Shown: piece by piece, positions 1 through 7,766 of the stretch | Layout: every line of letters starts with the position of its first letter | Numbering within the stretch: the stretch's first letter is position 1 | Source of the DNA: Zoogloea sp041917255 | GTDB lineage: Bacteria > Pseudomonadota > Gammaproteobacteria > Burkholderiales > Rhodocyclaceae | NCBI GenBank assembly: GCA_041917255.1 | Contig: JAYRYA010000004.1 | Span: forward strand, 120,028 to 184,027 | Direction of reading: 5' to 3' | DNA length: 64,000 nucleotides | Program-made: the position numbers and the translations under genes | The notes under the pieces: model-generated | Told to the model about the DNA's origin: nothing | Seen by the model: the letters and a program-made list of their open reading frames with translations, nothing else | Database searches by the model: none

Positions 1-395
1 CGCTGTACCTGCACTTTGGCTGGGCGTGGCTCGATCCGGTGGTCAGCCTGGCGATTGCCGCGGTGATCGTCGTGGGCTCGTGGGGTTTGTTTCGCCAGTC
101 GCTGCACCTGGCTTTCGATGGCGTGCCGGAGGGCATCGATCTCGTCGATGTGCACACCTGGCTCGCCGGCCTGCCCGGCGTGAAGGACGTCCACGACCTG
201 CACATCTGGGCGCTCGGCACGTCCGACACCGCGCTGTCGGCTCATCTGGTGATGCCCGGTGGTCACCCGGGGGATGCCTTCCTGATCGACGTGGCCGAAG
301 GGCTGAAACAACGCTTCCGCATCCACCACCCGACCATCCAGATCGAGCTTGCGGGTGTGGACGACGGCTGCGCCAAGCCCGCGGCGTTGGGCTGA
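1..395 (+). CDS. Cation diffusion facilitator (CzcD/ZitB type), C-terminal part
   Basis: Partial gene that enters from the left edge; the open frame runs from base 3 to a TGA at 393-395. The product fits the C-terminal end of a CDF metal/proton antiporter: a last hydrophobic helix starting LDPVVSLAIAAVIVVG, then the cytoplasmic ferredoxin-like domain with GVKDVHDLHIWALG and a conserved AHLVMP strand. CDF proteins export Zn, Co, Cd or Fe from the cytoplasm in exchange for protons. The metal-site helices TM2 and TM5 lie outside the window, so the metal cannot be inferred. The next gene starts 10 bases after the stop and its ribosome binding site overlaps this stop codon, so the two are probably co-transcribed. 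Confidence 0.88.
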   Translation, partial: LYLHFGWAWLDPVVSLAIAAVIVVGSWGLFRQSLHLAFDGVPEGIDLVDVHTWLAGLPGVKDVHDLHIWALGTSDTALSAHLVMPGGHPGDAFLIDVAEGLKQRFRIHHPTIQIELAGVDDGCAKPAALG

Positions 396-404
396 GGGGT
401 TTCA

Positions 405-1820
405 GTGGCCGCGCCCCCGACACCGCGTACCCGGGTTCATATCGTGCTTGGCTCGGGCGGCGTCAAGACCCTGGCCTACGTGGGCGCGCTGGCGGCCCTT
501 GAAGAGGCCGGCATCGAATTCGCCAGCATCTCGGCCTGCTCCGCAGGCAGCCTGATCGGTGCCCTCGTGGCCACCGGTCTGCCGATGGCCGAGGTCCAGG
601 CGCGGGTCGAGGCGGTCGACCTGCGTCGCCTGCTGGGCAAGCCCAGTCTGCCCGGTCCGCTGCGTTACGTGTCGTGGCTGAGCTGGCCCTTTGCGCCCTA
701 CGACAGCGACGCGGTGGTGCAGATGATGGAAGACCTCATCGGCCCCGGCAAGACCTTCGGCGAGATGGCGATCCCCTTTGCCACGGCGGGCATTGACCTG
801 CTGTCGAAGCAGCTCCTCGTGTATGCCAGCGAAACCCATGCCGACATGAAGGTGACCGAGGCGGTGCGCATCGCCGTGGGCATCCCGCTGTTCTTCCCAC
901 CCCACGAAGCCGGCGGGCGGGTGGTGGTGGATGCGGCCATTGCCACCCACTGCCCGATCTGGATGGTCGGGCGCTTTGACGACGAGTACCCCATCGTGGC
1001 GCTGCAGCCGGCGGATGCGCCGGTCACCACGCCGCCCCAGGGCATCGGCCGCTTCATCAAGACCATCGTCGGCGCCGGGGTGGCCAGCCGCGACCACTAT
1101 CTCATCGACGAAATCCCCCGGGCGCGCCTCATCGAGGTGCCGGTGTTCGATCTCGAGATGGAGCAGTTCGACGCGGCCCAGACGCGCAAGCCCTATCTCT
1201 TCGAGGCCGGCCGCCGCGCCGCCACAGCCTGCCTGCGCGACTGGGGGAATGACCTCTCCGGCGAGCGCCGGCGGGTCCAGGCAGGCAGTCAGCCCGTCGA
1301 CCGTGTCCACGACGAGCGGGCAGTGATGACTGCCTCGGCGATGATGCGCGGCTTCGCCAACCGCCTGTCGCGCATCTCCCGCAGCCAGCTCTTCATCAGC
1401 TACAGCCACCGGGACAAGGCTTGGCTGGACGTGGTCAAGGCGCCGCTGGAACCCTACGTCGAGCTGCGCGGCCTGCAGGTGTGGGACGACAGCCGGATCG
1501 AGGCCGGCGAGTTGTGGCGCGATGCCATCGACCGGGCGCTGGCCTCCACCCGCGTCGCGCTGCTGCTGGTGTCGCCGGGCTTTCTGGCCTCGCCCTTCAT
1601 CCGCAGCGAGGAGCTGGGCTTCTTCCTCGAGGCCGCGGCCCGCTACGCCGTCAAGGTGCGCTGGGTGCTGCTCAGCGCAATCGGCGATGCGCCGAATCCG
1701 GTGGGGCACATCCAGGCCATGCACGACATGGCCACGCCCCTCGATGCCCTGTCGGCACCCGATCTGGTGCGTGCCCTCGCCGTCATCGCCCGCCAGCTGG
1801 CCGCCGATCTTGACGGCTGA
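405..1820 (+). CDS. Patatin-like phospholipase fused to a C-terminal TIR domain
   Basis: A 471-residue protein starting at GTG 405, with GAGGGG six bases upstream. Residues about 9-280 form a patatin domain: glycine-rich oxyanion loop GSGGVK at 16-21, candidate nucleophile Ser46 in ACSAG (usually GxSxG), and the dyad Asp176 in VVVDAA (usually DG). Residues about 327-465 form a TIR domain beginning QLFISYSHRD, with a glutamate pair near 402-403 where TIR NADases carry the catalytic Glu. Known patatin effectors such as CapV degrade membrane lipids, and many bacterial TIR domains cleave NAD. Having both on one chain suggests an immune or abortive-infection effector, but no cyclase or sensor gene is adjacent. 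The neighbour is an ordinary metal exporter. A housekeeping lipid hydrolase with a TIR scaffold domain remains possible. Confidence 0.8.
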   Translation: MAAPPTPRTRVHIVLGSGGVKTLAYVGALAALEEAGIEFASISACSAGSLIGALVATGLPMAEVQARVEAVDLRRLLGKPSLPGPLRYVSWLSWPFAPYDSDAVVQMMEDLIGPGKTFGEMAIPFATAGIDLLSKQLLVYASETHADMKVTEAVRIAVGIPLFFPPHEAGGRVVVDAAIATHCPIWMVGRFDDEYPIVALQPADAPVTTPPQGIGRFIKTIVGAGVASRDHYLIDEIPRARLIEVPVFDLEMEQFDAAQTRKPYLFEAGRRAATACLRDWGNDLSGERRRVQAGSQPVDRVHDERAVMTASAMMRGFANRLSRISRSQLFISYSHRDKAWLDVVKAPLEPYVELRGLQVWDDSRIEAGELWRDAIDRALASTRVALLLVSPGFLASPFIRSEELGFFLEAAARYAVKVRWVLLSAIGDAPNPVGHIQAMHDMATPLDALSAPDLVRALAVIARQLAADLDG

Positions 1821-1823
1821 GGC

Positions 1824-2273
1824 TCAGCGCGCCGCCTTGGCCAGGAAGCGGTCCAGCGCAGCGCCAAAGGCCTGCCGGTCGGCCTGGCTGAAGGCCGCCG
1901 GGCCGCCGGTCTGCACACCGCTGCTGCGCAGCTCCTCCAGGAAATTCCGCATCGACAGCCGCTCGGCGATGTTGGCCGCGGTGTACATTTCGCCCCGCGG
2001 GTTGAGCGCGTGGGCCTGACGCTCCAGCACCGCGGCCGCCAGCGGGATGTCGGCGGTGATGACCAGATCCCCGGCCGTCAGCTTATCGACGATGTGGGCG
2101 TCGGCCACGTCGAAGCCCGACGGCACCTGGATCGCCTGGATGAAGCGCGACGGTGGCGTGCGCAGCAGCCGGTTGGCCACCACGAAAGTGTGGATCTGCA
2201 GGCGTTCGGCGGCGCGGAAGATGATGTCCTTGACCACCGACGGGCAGGCATCGGCGTCGATCCAGATCTGCAT
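1824..2273 (-). CDS. YaiI/YqxD family protein (UPF0178, DUF188)
   Basis: A 149-residue protein starting at the ATG complementary to 2271-2273; this gives MQIWIDADACPSVVKD, the usual N-terminus, and the usual family length near 150. An upstream extension of the frame has no family similarity and was dropped. The conserved aspartates in the DADACP and ITADIPLA motifs resemble a PIN/NYN-like metal-binding nuclease fold, but the biochemical role of the family is not established. The gene converges on the patatin-TIR gene, with only three bases between stop codons. No strong ribosome binding site is visible. Confidence 0.88.
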   Translation of the reverse strand: MQIWIDADACPSVVKDIIFRAAERLQIHTFVVANRLLRTPPSRFIQAIQVPSGFDVADAHIVDKLTAGDLVITADIPLAAAVLERQAHALNPRGEMYTAANIAERLSMRNFLEELRSSGVQTGGPAAFSQADRQAFGAALDRFLAKAAR

Positions 2274-2619
2274 GTGGGGTGAGGCCTTGAAGGGGAAGGG
2301 CCTCAGTGTAACCCCGGGTGTGCCGGCTTTTCTGTTGCCAAAAAACAACGGATTCGCCGTGGATTGACGACAAAACTGCATCTGGCACCGACTAGCGTTA
2401 CCGAATCGCGGCATTGTGCATAGCAATATGCGTGTCGATGGTCTAGCTTGAAGCTTGCCTGCCGATAAACGACGTAGCCCAAAGCAGCAGACAAGAGGAG
2501 ACAAGGCGCCGGCTCGAACCCTGGGTTCGGGTTGTGCCGCACCACGCGAGGGATGCGTTCCTCGTTGCAGTGCCGCATGACCAGCCGGTTAGTGGTTGAT
2601 TCACCACGGTCTCCTCATC
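2274..2619. other. Intergenic region between yaiI-like gene and frdC
   Basis: About 346 bases between divergent genes. It must hold the promoters of both, but I see no convincing -35/-10 pair and no TTGAT-N4-ATCAA FNR box. A short inverted repeat GTGGT-N6-ACCAC lies at 2592-2607, just before the frdC start, in the place of a ribosome binding site. Confidence 0.4.
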
Positions 2620-3450
2620 ATGACGCGCTCCATTGAACAGACCGGGCTCTACCAGCCCGATGCCGCCGCCCCCGCCATTACCGGCATTCCGGCCGTGGTT
2701 TCCCATCCCGCCCGCGCCGCCCGCCGACTGAAGAAGAGCCGCTGGCCGGCCCGGCTCGACCTGCTCCAGAGCGCCTCTGGGCTGTTCCTGGCGGTCTTCC
2801 TGGTGGCCCACATGTTCTTCGTGTCGTCCATCCTCATCAGCCACGAGGCCTTCTACACCGTTGCCCGCTTCTTCGAGGCCGGCTGGCTGTTCGGCACGCC
2901 CCAGCCGTGGGTCGTGTCCTGCGTGGTGGGCTTCGTGCTGGCGGTGTTCGTCGGCCACGCGTGGCTGGCGCTGCGCAAGTTTCCCGCCAACTGGCGCCAG
3001 TACCGCGCCTTTGCCGAGCATCGCCGGCAGCTGCGCCACAGCGACACCGGCCTGTGGTGGCTGCAACTGTGGACGGGCTTTGCGCTGTTCTTCCTGGGCA
3101 CCGTGCACCTTTACGGGATGCTCGTCCATCCCGAGCTGATCGGCCCCTACGAATCCGCTGACCGCATCTGGACGGGCACCATGTGGCCGCTCTACCTGCT
3201 GCTGCTGTTTGCGGTGGAGCTTCACGGCAGCGTCGGCCTGTACCGGCTGGCTCTCAAGTGGGGCTGGCTCGAAGGGCGCGACCCGGCCGCCAGCCGGCGC
3301 CGCCTGCGGGTGGTGAAGACCGCCTTCAGCGTGTTCTTCGTGGGCCTTGGCCTCGTCACCCTGCTGGCCTACGTGCAGCTGGGCATCGCCCACGCCGACC
3401 GGGCGGGCGAGCCCTACGTGCCCGCCGCGGCCAAGACCGCTCGAGGCTGA
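2620..3450 (+). CDS. frdC: Fumarate reductase cytochrome b subunit (Wolinella FrdC type)
   Basis: A 276-residue membrane protein with five hydrophobic helices, the di-heme cytochrome b of an epsilonproteobacterial-type quinol:fumarate reductase. Strings typical of Wolinella FrdC are present: LDLLQSASGLFL, AHMFFVSS, LRKFPANWRQYR, HSDTGLWWLQ, FFLGTVHLYGM and AVELHGSVGLYRLALKWGW. Several conserved histidines (in AHMF, GHAW, VHLY and ELHG) can serve as ligands of the two b hemes. ATG 2620 was chosen; an in-frame TTG at 2596 would add eight residues of no family character. frdA follows after two bases, giving the gene order C-A-B. The N-terminal ~45 residues, before the first helix, are longer than in Wolinella. 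Confidence 0.93.
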   Translation: MTRSIEQTGLYQPDAAAPAITGIPAVVSHPARAARRLKKSRWPARLDLLQSASGLFLAVFLVAHMFFVSSILISHEAFYTVARFFEAGWLFGTPQPWVVSCVVGFVLAVFVGHAWLALRKFPANWRQYRAFAEHRRQLRHSDTGLWWLQLWTGFALFFLGTVHLYGMLVHPELIGPYESADRIWTGTMWPLYLLLLFAVELHGSVGLYRLALKWGWLEGRDPAASRRRLRVVKTAFSVFFVGLGLVTLLAYVQLGIAHADRAGEPYVPAAAKTARG

Positions 3451-3452
3451 CC

Positions 3453-5432
3453 ATGCGCATCCACTACACCGATGTGCTGGTGATCGGCGGCGGCCTCGCC
3501 GGGCTGCGTGCCGCCGTGGGCGCCCGCCGCCGCAGCCACGACGTGATCATCCTGAGCCTGGTGCCGCCCAAGCGCTCGCACTCCGCCGCCGCCCAGGGCG
3601 GCATGCAGGCCAGCCTGGGCAACACCGCGATGGGTGCCGGCGACAACGAGGACGTGCACTTTGAAGACACCGTGCGCGGCTCCGACTGGGGTTGTGACCA
3701 GCAGGTGGCGCGCCTCTTCGTGCACACCGCGCCGCAGGCCGTGCGCGAACTCGCCGCCTGGGGCGTGCCCTGGAACCGCATCCAGGCCGGCCCCCGCGAG
3801 GTGGTGATGGACGGCCAGCGGGTCACGCTCACCGAACCTGCCGCCATGCACGGCCTCATCGCTGCCCGGGATTTTGGCGGCACCAAAAAGTGGCGCACCT
3901 GCTTCGTCTCCGACGGCACCGGCCACGCCATGCTCTACGCGGTCTCCGATCAGGCCGTGGCCGAGAGCATCCCGGTGCACGAGCGCACCGAGGCCATCGC
4001 GCTGATCCACGACGGCAGCCGCTGCCACGGCGCCATCGTGCGCGATCTGGTGACCGGCGAACTGTCGGCCTATGTGGCCAAGGCCACCTGCATCGCTACC
4101 GGCGGTTTCGGGCGCATCTACCGGGTCAGCTCCAACGCCGTCATCAACGAAGGCATCGGCGCCGCCATCGCGCTGGAAACCGGCGTCGTGCCCCTGGGCA
4201 ACATGGAAGCCGTGCAGTTTCACCCGACCACCATCTTCCCGGCCGGAATCCTCGTCACCGAAGGCTGCCGGGGCGACGGTGGGCTGCTGCGCGACGCCAA
4301 CGGCCACCGTTTCATGCCCGATTACGAGCCCGAGAAGCGCGAGCTGGCCTCCCGCGATGTGGTGTCGCGGCGGATGGAAGAACACATCCGCGCCGGCCAT
4401 GGGGTGAAGACCCGCTTCGGCGAGCACTTGTGGCTGGACATCACCCTGCTTGGCAAGGCCCACATCGACGGCCGCCTGCGCGAGGTGAAGGAAATCTGCC
4501 AGCACTTCCTGGGCATCGACCCCGCCCGCGACATGATCCCCGTGCGCCCGGCCCAGCATTACTCCATGGGCGGCATCCGCACCGACGCGGCCGGCCATGC
4601 CCGCGGCCTTGCCGGCCTGTTCGCCTGTGGCGAGGCGGCCTGCTGGGATCTCCACGGCTTCAACCGGCTGGGCGGCAACTCGGTGGCCGAGACGGTTGTC
4701 GCCGGCATGATCGTTGGCGAAAAGATGGCCGACTTCGTGGAATCCGACGCAGGCGATCTGCATGTGTCCACCGCCCTCGTGCGGGAATTCCTCGAACGGG
4801 AGCAGGCAAAGCTCGACACTTTGCTGCATGGCAACGGAAGCGAAAGCGCCGCCGACATCACACGACGGATGCAGGACATCATGACCGAGAAGGTGGGCAT
4901 CTTCCGCCGCGGCGATCTGCTCGAATCCGCGGTGACCGAACTCCGGCAACTGCTGGAGAAAAGCCGCCACATCGGCATCGCCACCCGCGGCCCCGGTAGC
5001 AACCCCGAACTGGTGGCTGCCTACCGGGTGCAGAAGATGCTCAAGCTCGCCCTGTGCGTGGCCTACGGTGCGCTCACCCGCACCGAGAGCCGCGGCGCCC
5101 ACTACCGCGAGGACTACCCCGCCCGCGACGACGCCCACTGGCTCAAGCGCACCCTCGCCACCTGGCACGGCAACGACAGCCTGTCGACCCTCGGCTGGGA
5201 AGACCTGGACGTGGCAGCGATGGAGCTGCCCCCCGGCTGGCGCGGCTACGGCGCCCGCAACGCCATCGACCACCCGGACACGGCCATCCGTGCGGCGGAG
5301 ATCAGCGCCATCCGCAGCGCCTTTGGCCATGCCGACCGATACACCCTGCAGCACGCCCTGATGCCCTTCGACCATCTGCTCCCGGAACGCTACCGGGGCC
5401 GCAACGAAAGGCCCGGAGACGCCACACCATGA
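3453..5432 (+). CDS. frdA: Fumarate reductase flavoprotein subunit
   Basis: A 659-residue flavoprotein, close to the 656 of Wolinella FrdA. It has the N-terminal nucleotide-binding motif GGGLAG and His43 in RSHSAAAQGG, the position that carries covalent FAD in the family. Substrate-site motifs are intact: AVQFHPTTIFP, TEGCRGDGG, AQHYSMGGIRTD and FNRLGGNS, so C4-dicarboxylate (fumarate/succinate) is the expected substrate. The complex interconverts fumarate and succinate with electrons from (mena)quinol. The ATG at 3453 lies two bases after frdC. The longer frame reaching back to 3183 overlaps frdC and was rejected. The stop overlaps the next start as ATGA. Confidence 0.95.
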   Translation: MRIHYTDVLVIGGGLAGLRAAVGARRRSHDVIILSLVPPKRSHSAAAQGGMQASLGNTAMGAGDNEDVHFEDTVRGSDWGCDQQVARLFVHTAPQAVRELAAWGVPWNRIQAGPREVVMDGQRVTLTEPAAMHGLIAARDFGGTKKWRTCFVSDGTGHAMLYAVSDQAVAESIPVHERTEAIALIHDGSRCHGAIVRDLVTGELSAYVAKATCIATGGFGRIYRVSSNAVINEGIGAAIALETGVVPLGNMEAVQFHPTTIFPAGILVTEGCRGDGGLLRDANGHRFMPDYEPEKRELASRDVVSRRMEEHIRAGHGVKTRFGEHLWLDITLLGKAHIDGRLREVKEICQHFLGIDPARDMIPVRPAQHYSMGGIRTDAAGHARGLAGLFACGEAACWDLHGFNRLGGNSVAETVVAGMIVGEKMADFVESDAGDLHVSTALVREFLEREQAKLDTLLHGNGSESAADITRRMQDIMTEKVGIFRRGDLLESAVTELRQLLEKSRHIGIATRGPGSNPELVAAYRVQKMLKLALCVAYGALTRTESRGAHYREDYPARDDAHWLKRTLATWHGNDSLSTLGWEDLDVAAMELPPGWRGYGARNAIDHPDTAIRAAEISAIRSAFGHADRYTLQHALMPFDHLLPERYRGRNERPGDATP

Positions 5433-5758
5433 ACGCCCCCATGTCCCACGTCCGCACCGTCACCCTCCATCTGCGCACCCTCACCGGCGGCTCCACCCCG
5501 GTCGAGATCGTCGAAGCGCCCGACATGACCCTGCTTGGTGCCATCAAGCAGGTCAAGGGCGCGCTGCCGCCCACCTGGGCCGACACCTTCATGTGCCACT
5601 CCGGTGCCTGCAACACCTGCAGCGTGACCATCAACGGCGTGCCCGGCGTGCCGTGCACCGCCTTCGTCCGCGACCTGGGCCGCGACATCGCCGTCTCCCC
5701 CGGCATCCACGCCGAAGGCTGGGACGGCATGCGCATCCCCGTGCGCGGCGGCCACTGA
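5429..5758 (+). CDS. Free-standing [2Fe-2S] ferredoxin-like protein resembling the N-terminal domain of FrdB
   Basis: A 109-residue protein overlapping the frdA stop by four bases (ATGA). Cys56, Cys61, Cys64 and Cys76 follow the C-x4-C-x2-C-x11-C spacing of the plant-type [2Fe-2S] cluster in FrdB/SdhB, seen as CHSGACNTC followed by NGVPGVPC. It ends before any second domain: there is no [4Fe-4S] or [3Fe-4S] cysteine set. The true FrdB is encoded 26 bases downstream with all three clusters, so this is an extra, shorter relative of the FrdB N-domain rather than a broken frdB. It may be a duplicated domain used as an additional electron carrier or assembly partner for FrdA; that role is inference. 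Confidence 0.85.
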   Translation: MNAPMSHVRTVTLHLRTLTGGSTPVEIVEAPDMTLLGAIKQVKGALPPTWADTFMCHSGACNTCSVTINGVPGVPCTAFVRDLGRDIAVSPGIHAEGWDGMRIPVRGGH

Positions 5759-5784
5759 CCCCGCCCCCCGCGAAAGGCTCCGCC

Positions 5785-6510
5785 ATGACCGCCCCCCGCA
5801 GCCTCACCCTGCGCATCCTGCGCAGCAGTCCAGGCGAGGGCATCGCCCCCCACTGGCAGGATTTCCTCGTCGAGGAAGCCGAGGGTATGACCCTCTTCCT
5901 CGCCCTGGGCGAAGTCCGCGAGCGCCTCGACCCCTCGCTGCAGTTCGACTTCGTGTGCCGCGCCGGCATCTGCGGCAGCTGCGCGATGCTCGTCAACGGC
6001 AAGCCCACCCTGGCCTGTCGCTGCCTCACCCGCGATCTCGATCCCCTCATCACGCTGGCACCGTTGCCGGTGTTCGAGCTGATCGGCGACCTGTCGGTGA
6101 ACACCGGCAAGTGGATGCGCGGTACCGCCGAACGCCTCGAAACCTGGATCCACAGCCAGGAGGAAACCGCCCTCACGGCGGTCGAGGCGCCGATGGAGCC
6201 GGCCCTCGCCGAAGCCATCTACGAACTCGACCGGTGCATCGAATGTGGCTGCTGCATCGCCGGCTGCGGCACCGCGCAGATGCGCCCCGACTTCGTGGGC
6301 GCCATCGGCCTCAACAAGATCGCCCGCTTCCGCCTCGACCCCCGCGACACCCGCAGCGACGACGACTTCTACGACCTCATCGGCGACGACACCGGCGTGT
6401 TCGGGTGCATGAGTCTGCTGGGCTGCCACGACGTGTGCCCGAAAGGCCTGTCGCTGCAGACGCAGATCGCGTTTCTGCGCCGCAAGATGGCGGTGGTCGG
6501 CATCAAGTAG
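5785..6510 (+). CDS. frdB: Fumarate reductase iron-sulfur subunit
   Basis: A 241-residue protein, matching the 239 of Wolinella FrdB. The N-terminal [2Fe-2S] cysteines are C58, C63, C66 and C78 (CRAGICGSC). The C-terminal domain has CIECGCCIAGC from about residue 151 for [4Fe-4S], and CMSLLGCHDVCPKG from about 208 for the [3Fe-4S] and [4Fe-4S] clusters. It passes electrons between the FrdC hemes and the FAD of FrdA. The ATG at 5785 is preceded by GAAAGG. It is the last gene of frdC-frdA-(small Fe-S)-frdB. Confidence 0.95.
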   Translation: MTAPRSLTLRILRSSPGEGIAPHWQDFLVEEAEGMTLFLALGEVRERLDPSLQFDFVCRAGICGSCAMLVNGKPTLACRCLTRDLDPLITLAPLPVFELIGDLSVNTGKWMRGTAERLETWIHSQEETALTAVEAPMEPALAEAIYELDRCIECGCCIAGCGTAQMRPDFVGAIGLNKIARFRLDPRDTRSDDDFYDLIGDDTGVFGCMSLLGCHDVCPKGLSLQTQIAFLRRKMAVVGIK

Positions 6511-6651
6511 GTCGCCTGGCCGATCCGGCCGCCGGTTTTCTCCGGTGGCGCGTCCCTCTTCCATTTCACACCGTCCGGCTGCCCGCACGGGCTGCGTGGG
6601 TTCGCCTCGCGGCCCGTCGCCCCGTGCGTGTTGTAATCACTTAATTTTATT

Positions 6652-6680
6652 CAATCATTTAATTAATCTTTGTATGATTG
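6652..6680. promoter_or_regulatory. AT-rich inverted repeat upstream of AraC-type gene
   Basis: In an otherwise GC-rich gap, 6636-6680 is AT-rich and holds the arms CAATCAT (6652-6658) and ATGATTG (6674-6680) around a 15-base spacer. It lies about 70 bases before the proposed TTG start of the AraC-type gene and could be its operator and promoter. Seen in sequence; the function is inferred. Confidence 0.4.
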
Positions 6681-6750
6681 CAGCTCCAGGGCGCAGCCCC
6701 TGATCCCATCCCTCTGGCTCTCCGGGTTCATTTTTTGAAGCAATCGCGCG

Positions 6751-7636
6751 TTGGCTAATCTGATTTCTCCGCGGGACTTGCCCACCTGGGTGCCGGGCCG
6801 GATCACCTCGTCGAGCGATGGCCTGGGCTGGAAGAACGTCGGGCATCGGGCTTACCGCTACACCGGGCTCGACGTCCCGATCCCGCCGATGGATCACTTC
6901 ATGCTCGTGCGCTACCAGGCGGGCGTCACGCCGATGGACCGCTGCGTCGAGGGGCGCTGGAGCCGCAAGCGCTGCAAGCCCGGCGATTTCTCGCTGCTCA
7001 CCCGCTCCGAGTCTTCCCACTGGCACTGGACCCAGTGCATCGAGGTCTCCCACACCTATCTCTCCGAAACCCTGATGTCCCGCGTGGCCTCCGACATCAC
7101 CGAGCGCTCCGTGGCCGAGGTGCGCTTGCACGACGTGCTGCAGGCGCAGGACCCGGTGGTCACGCAGATGGTCGACGCGATCACCCTGGAGGCCCGCCAG
7201 CGTGGGCTGGGGGGCGGGCTCTACGTGGAGGCGTTGTCGATCCAGCTGGCGGTGCACCTGTTCCGCAAGTACGCGCTTCACCTTCCGCGACGAGATGCCC
7301 GCCGGCCCGCTGTCGCCCAGCCGGGTGCGGCGGCTCGAGGAGTTCGTCGAAACCCACCTGCACGAAGGCATCACCATCGAGCAGATGGCCGAGACCCTCG
7401 GCCTCGGGGTGTGGACCTTCACCAAGCACTTCCGCGCCTCGATGGGCTGTTCGCCCTACGAGTTCGTGATGGCACGTCGCGTCGAGCGCGCTGCGCGCCT
7501 GCTCGCCACGTCGGGGCTGGCCATCAAGGAAGTGGCGGCCATGTGCGGGTTTGCCGACCAGGCCCACCTGACCCGCGTGATGCGGGCGCGGCTGGGCACC
7601 ACGCCGGCCCGGCTGAAGAAGGACGGCGGCGCCTGA
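6751..7636 (+). pseudogene. AraC family transcriptional regulator, frameshifted
   Basis: Two frames together encode one AraC-type regulator. The first runs from TTG 6751 and carries the ligand-binding part (LPTWVPGRITSS through LYVEALSIQLAVHLFRKYA, about 177 residues). The second carries the rest of the linker and the double helix-turn-helix domain (RVRRLEEFVETHLHEGITIE through AAMCGFADQAHLTRVMRA). Continuity is lost near 7270-7285, after LFRKYA, where one base must be skipped to reach FTFRDEMPAG. Either the gene is inactivated or the read has a one-base error; both halves are otherwise well conserved, so the break is recent or artefactual. It sits beside, and convergent with, the Baeyer-Villiger operon and would be its expected activator. 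Confidence 0.8.
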
Positions 7637-7658
7637 CGCAGCCGTTCGGCAGACCCAC

Positions 7659-7692
7659 AAAAAAATGGCGCACCAGGTTGCCCTGATGCGCC
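7659..7692 (-). terminator. Intrinsic terminator of the Baeyer-Villiger operon
   Basis: On the minus strand GGCGCATCAGG, a GCAA loop and CCTGGTGCGCC form an 11-base-pair stem (one G-U pair), followed by seven T residues. It lies between the convergent hydrolase and AraC-type genes and ends minus-strand transcription. Confidence 0.85.
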
Positions 7693-7766
7693 GCAAAGGC
7701 ACCCGCGGGGAGCGCCGGTGTCCGTCGTGTCCCTGCTGAGGGACGACGTCACCATTCGGAGGCGGT

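Noticed and set aside
3183..3452. N-terminal extension of frdA into frdC
   Set aside because: The extension overlaps frdC in another frame and has no family similarity; ATG 3453 gives the correct FAD-binding start and length.
5429..6510. The small Fe-S gene and frdB as one broken frdB
   Set aside because: Each has its own start and its own complete [2Fe-2S] cysteine set, and the downstream frdB is full length.
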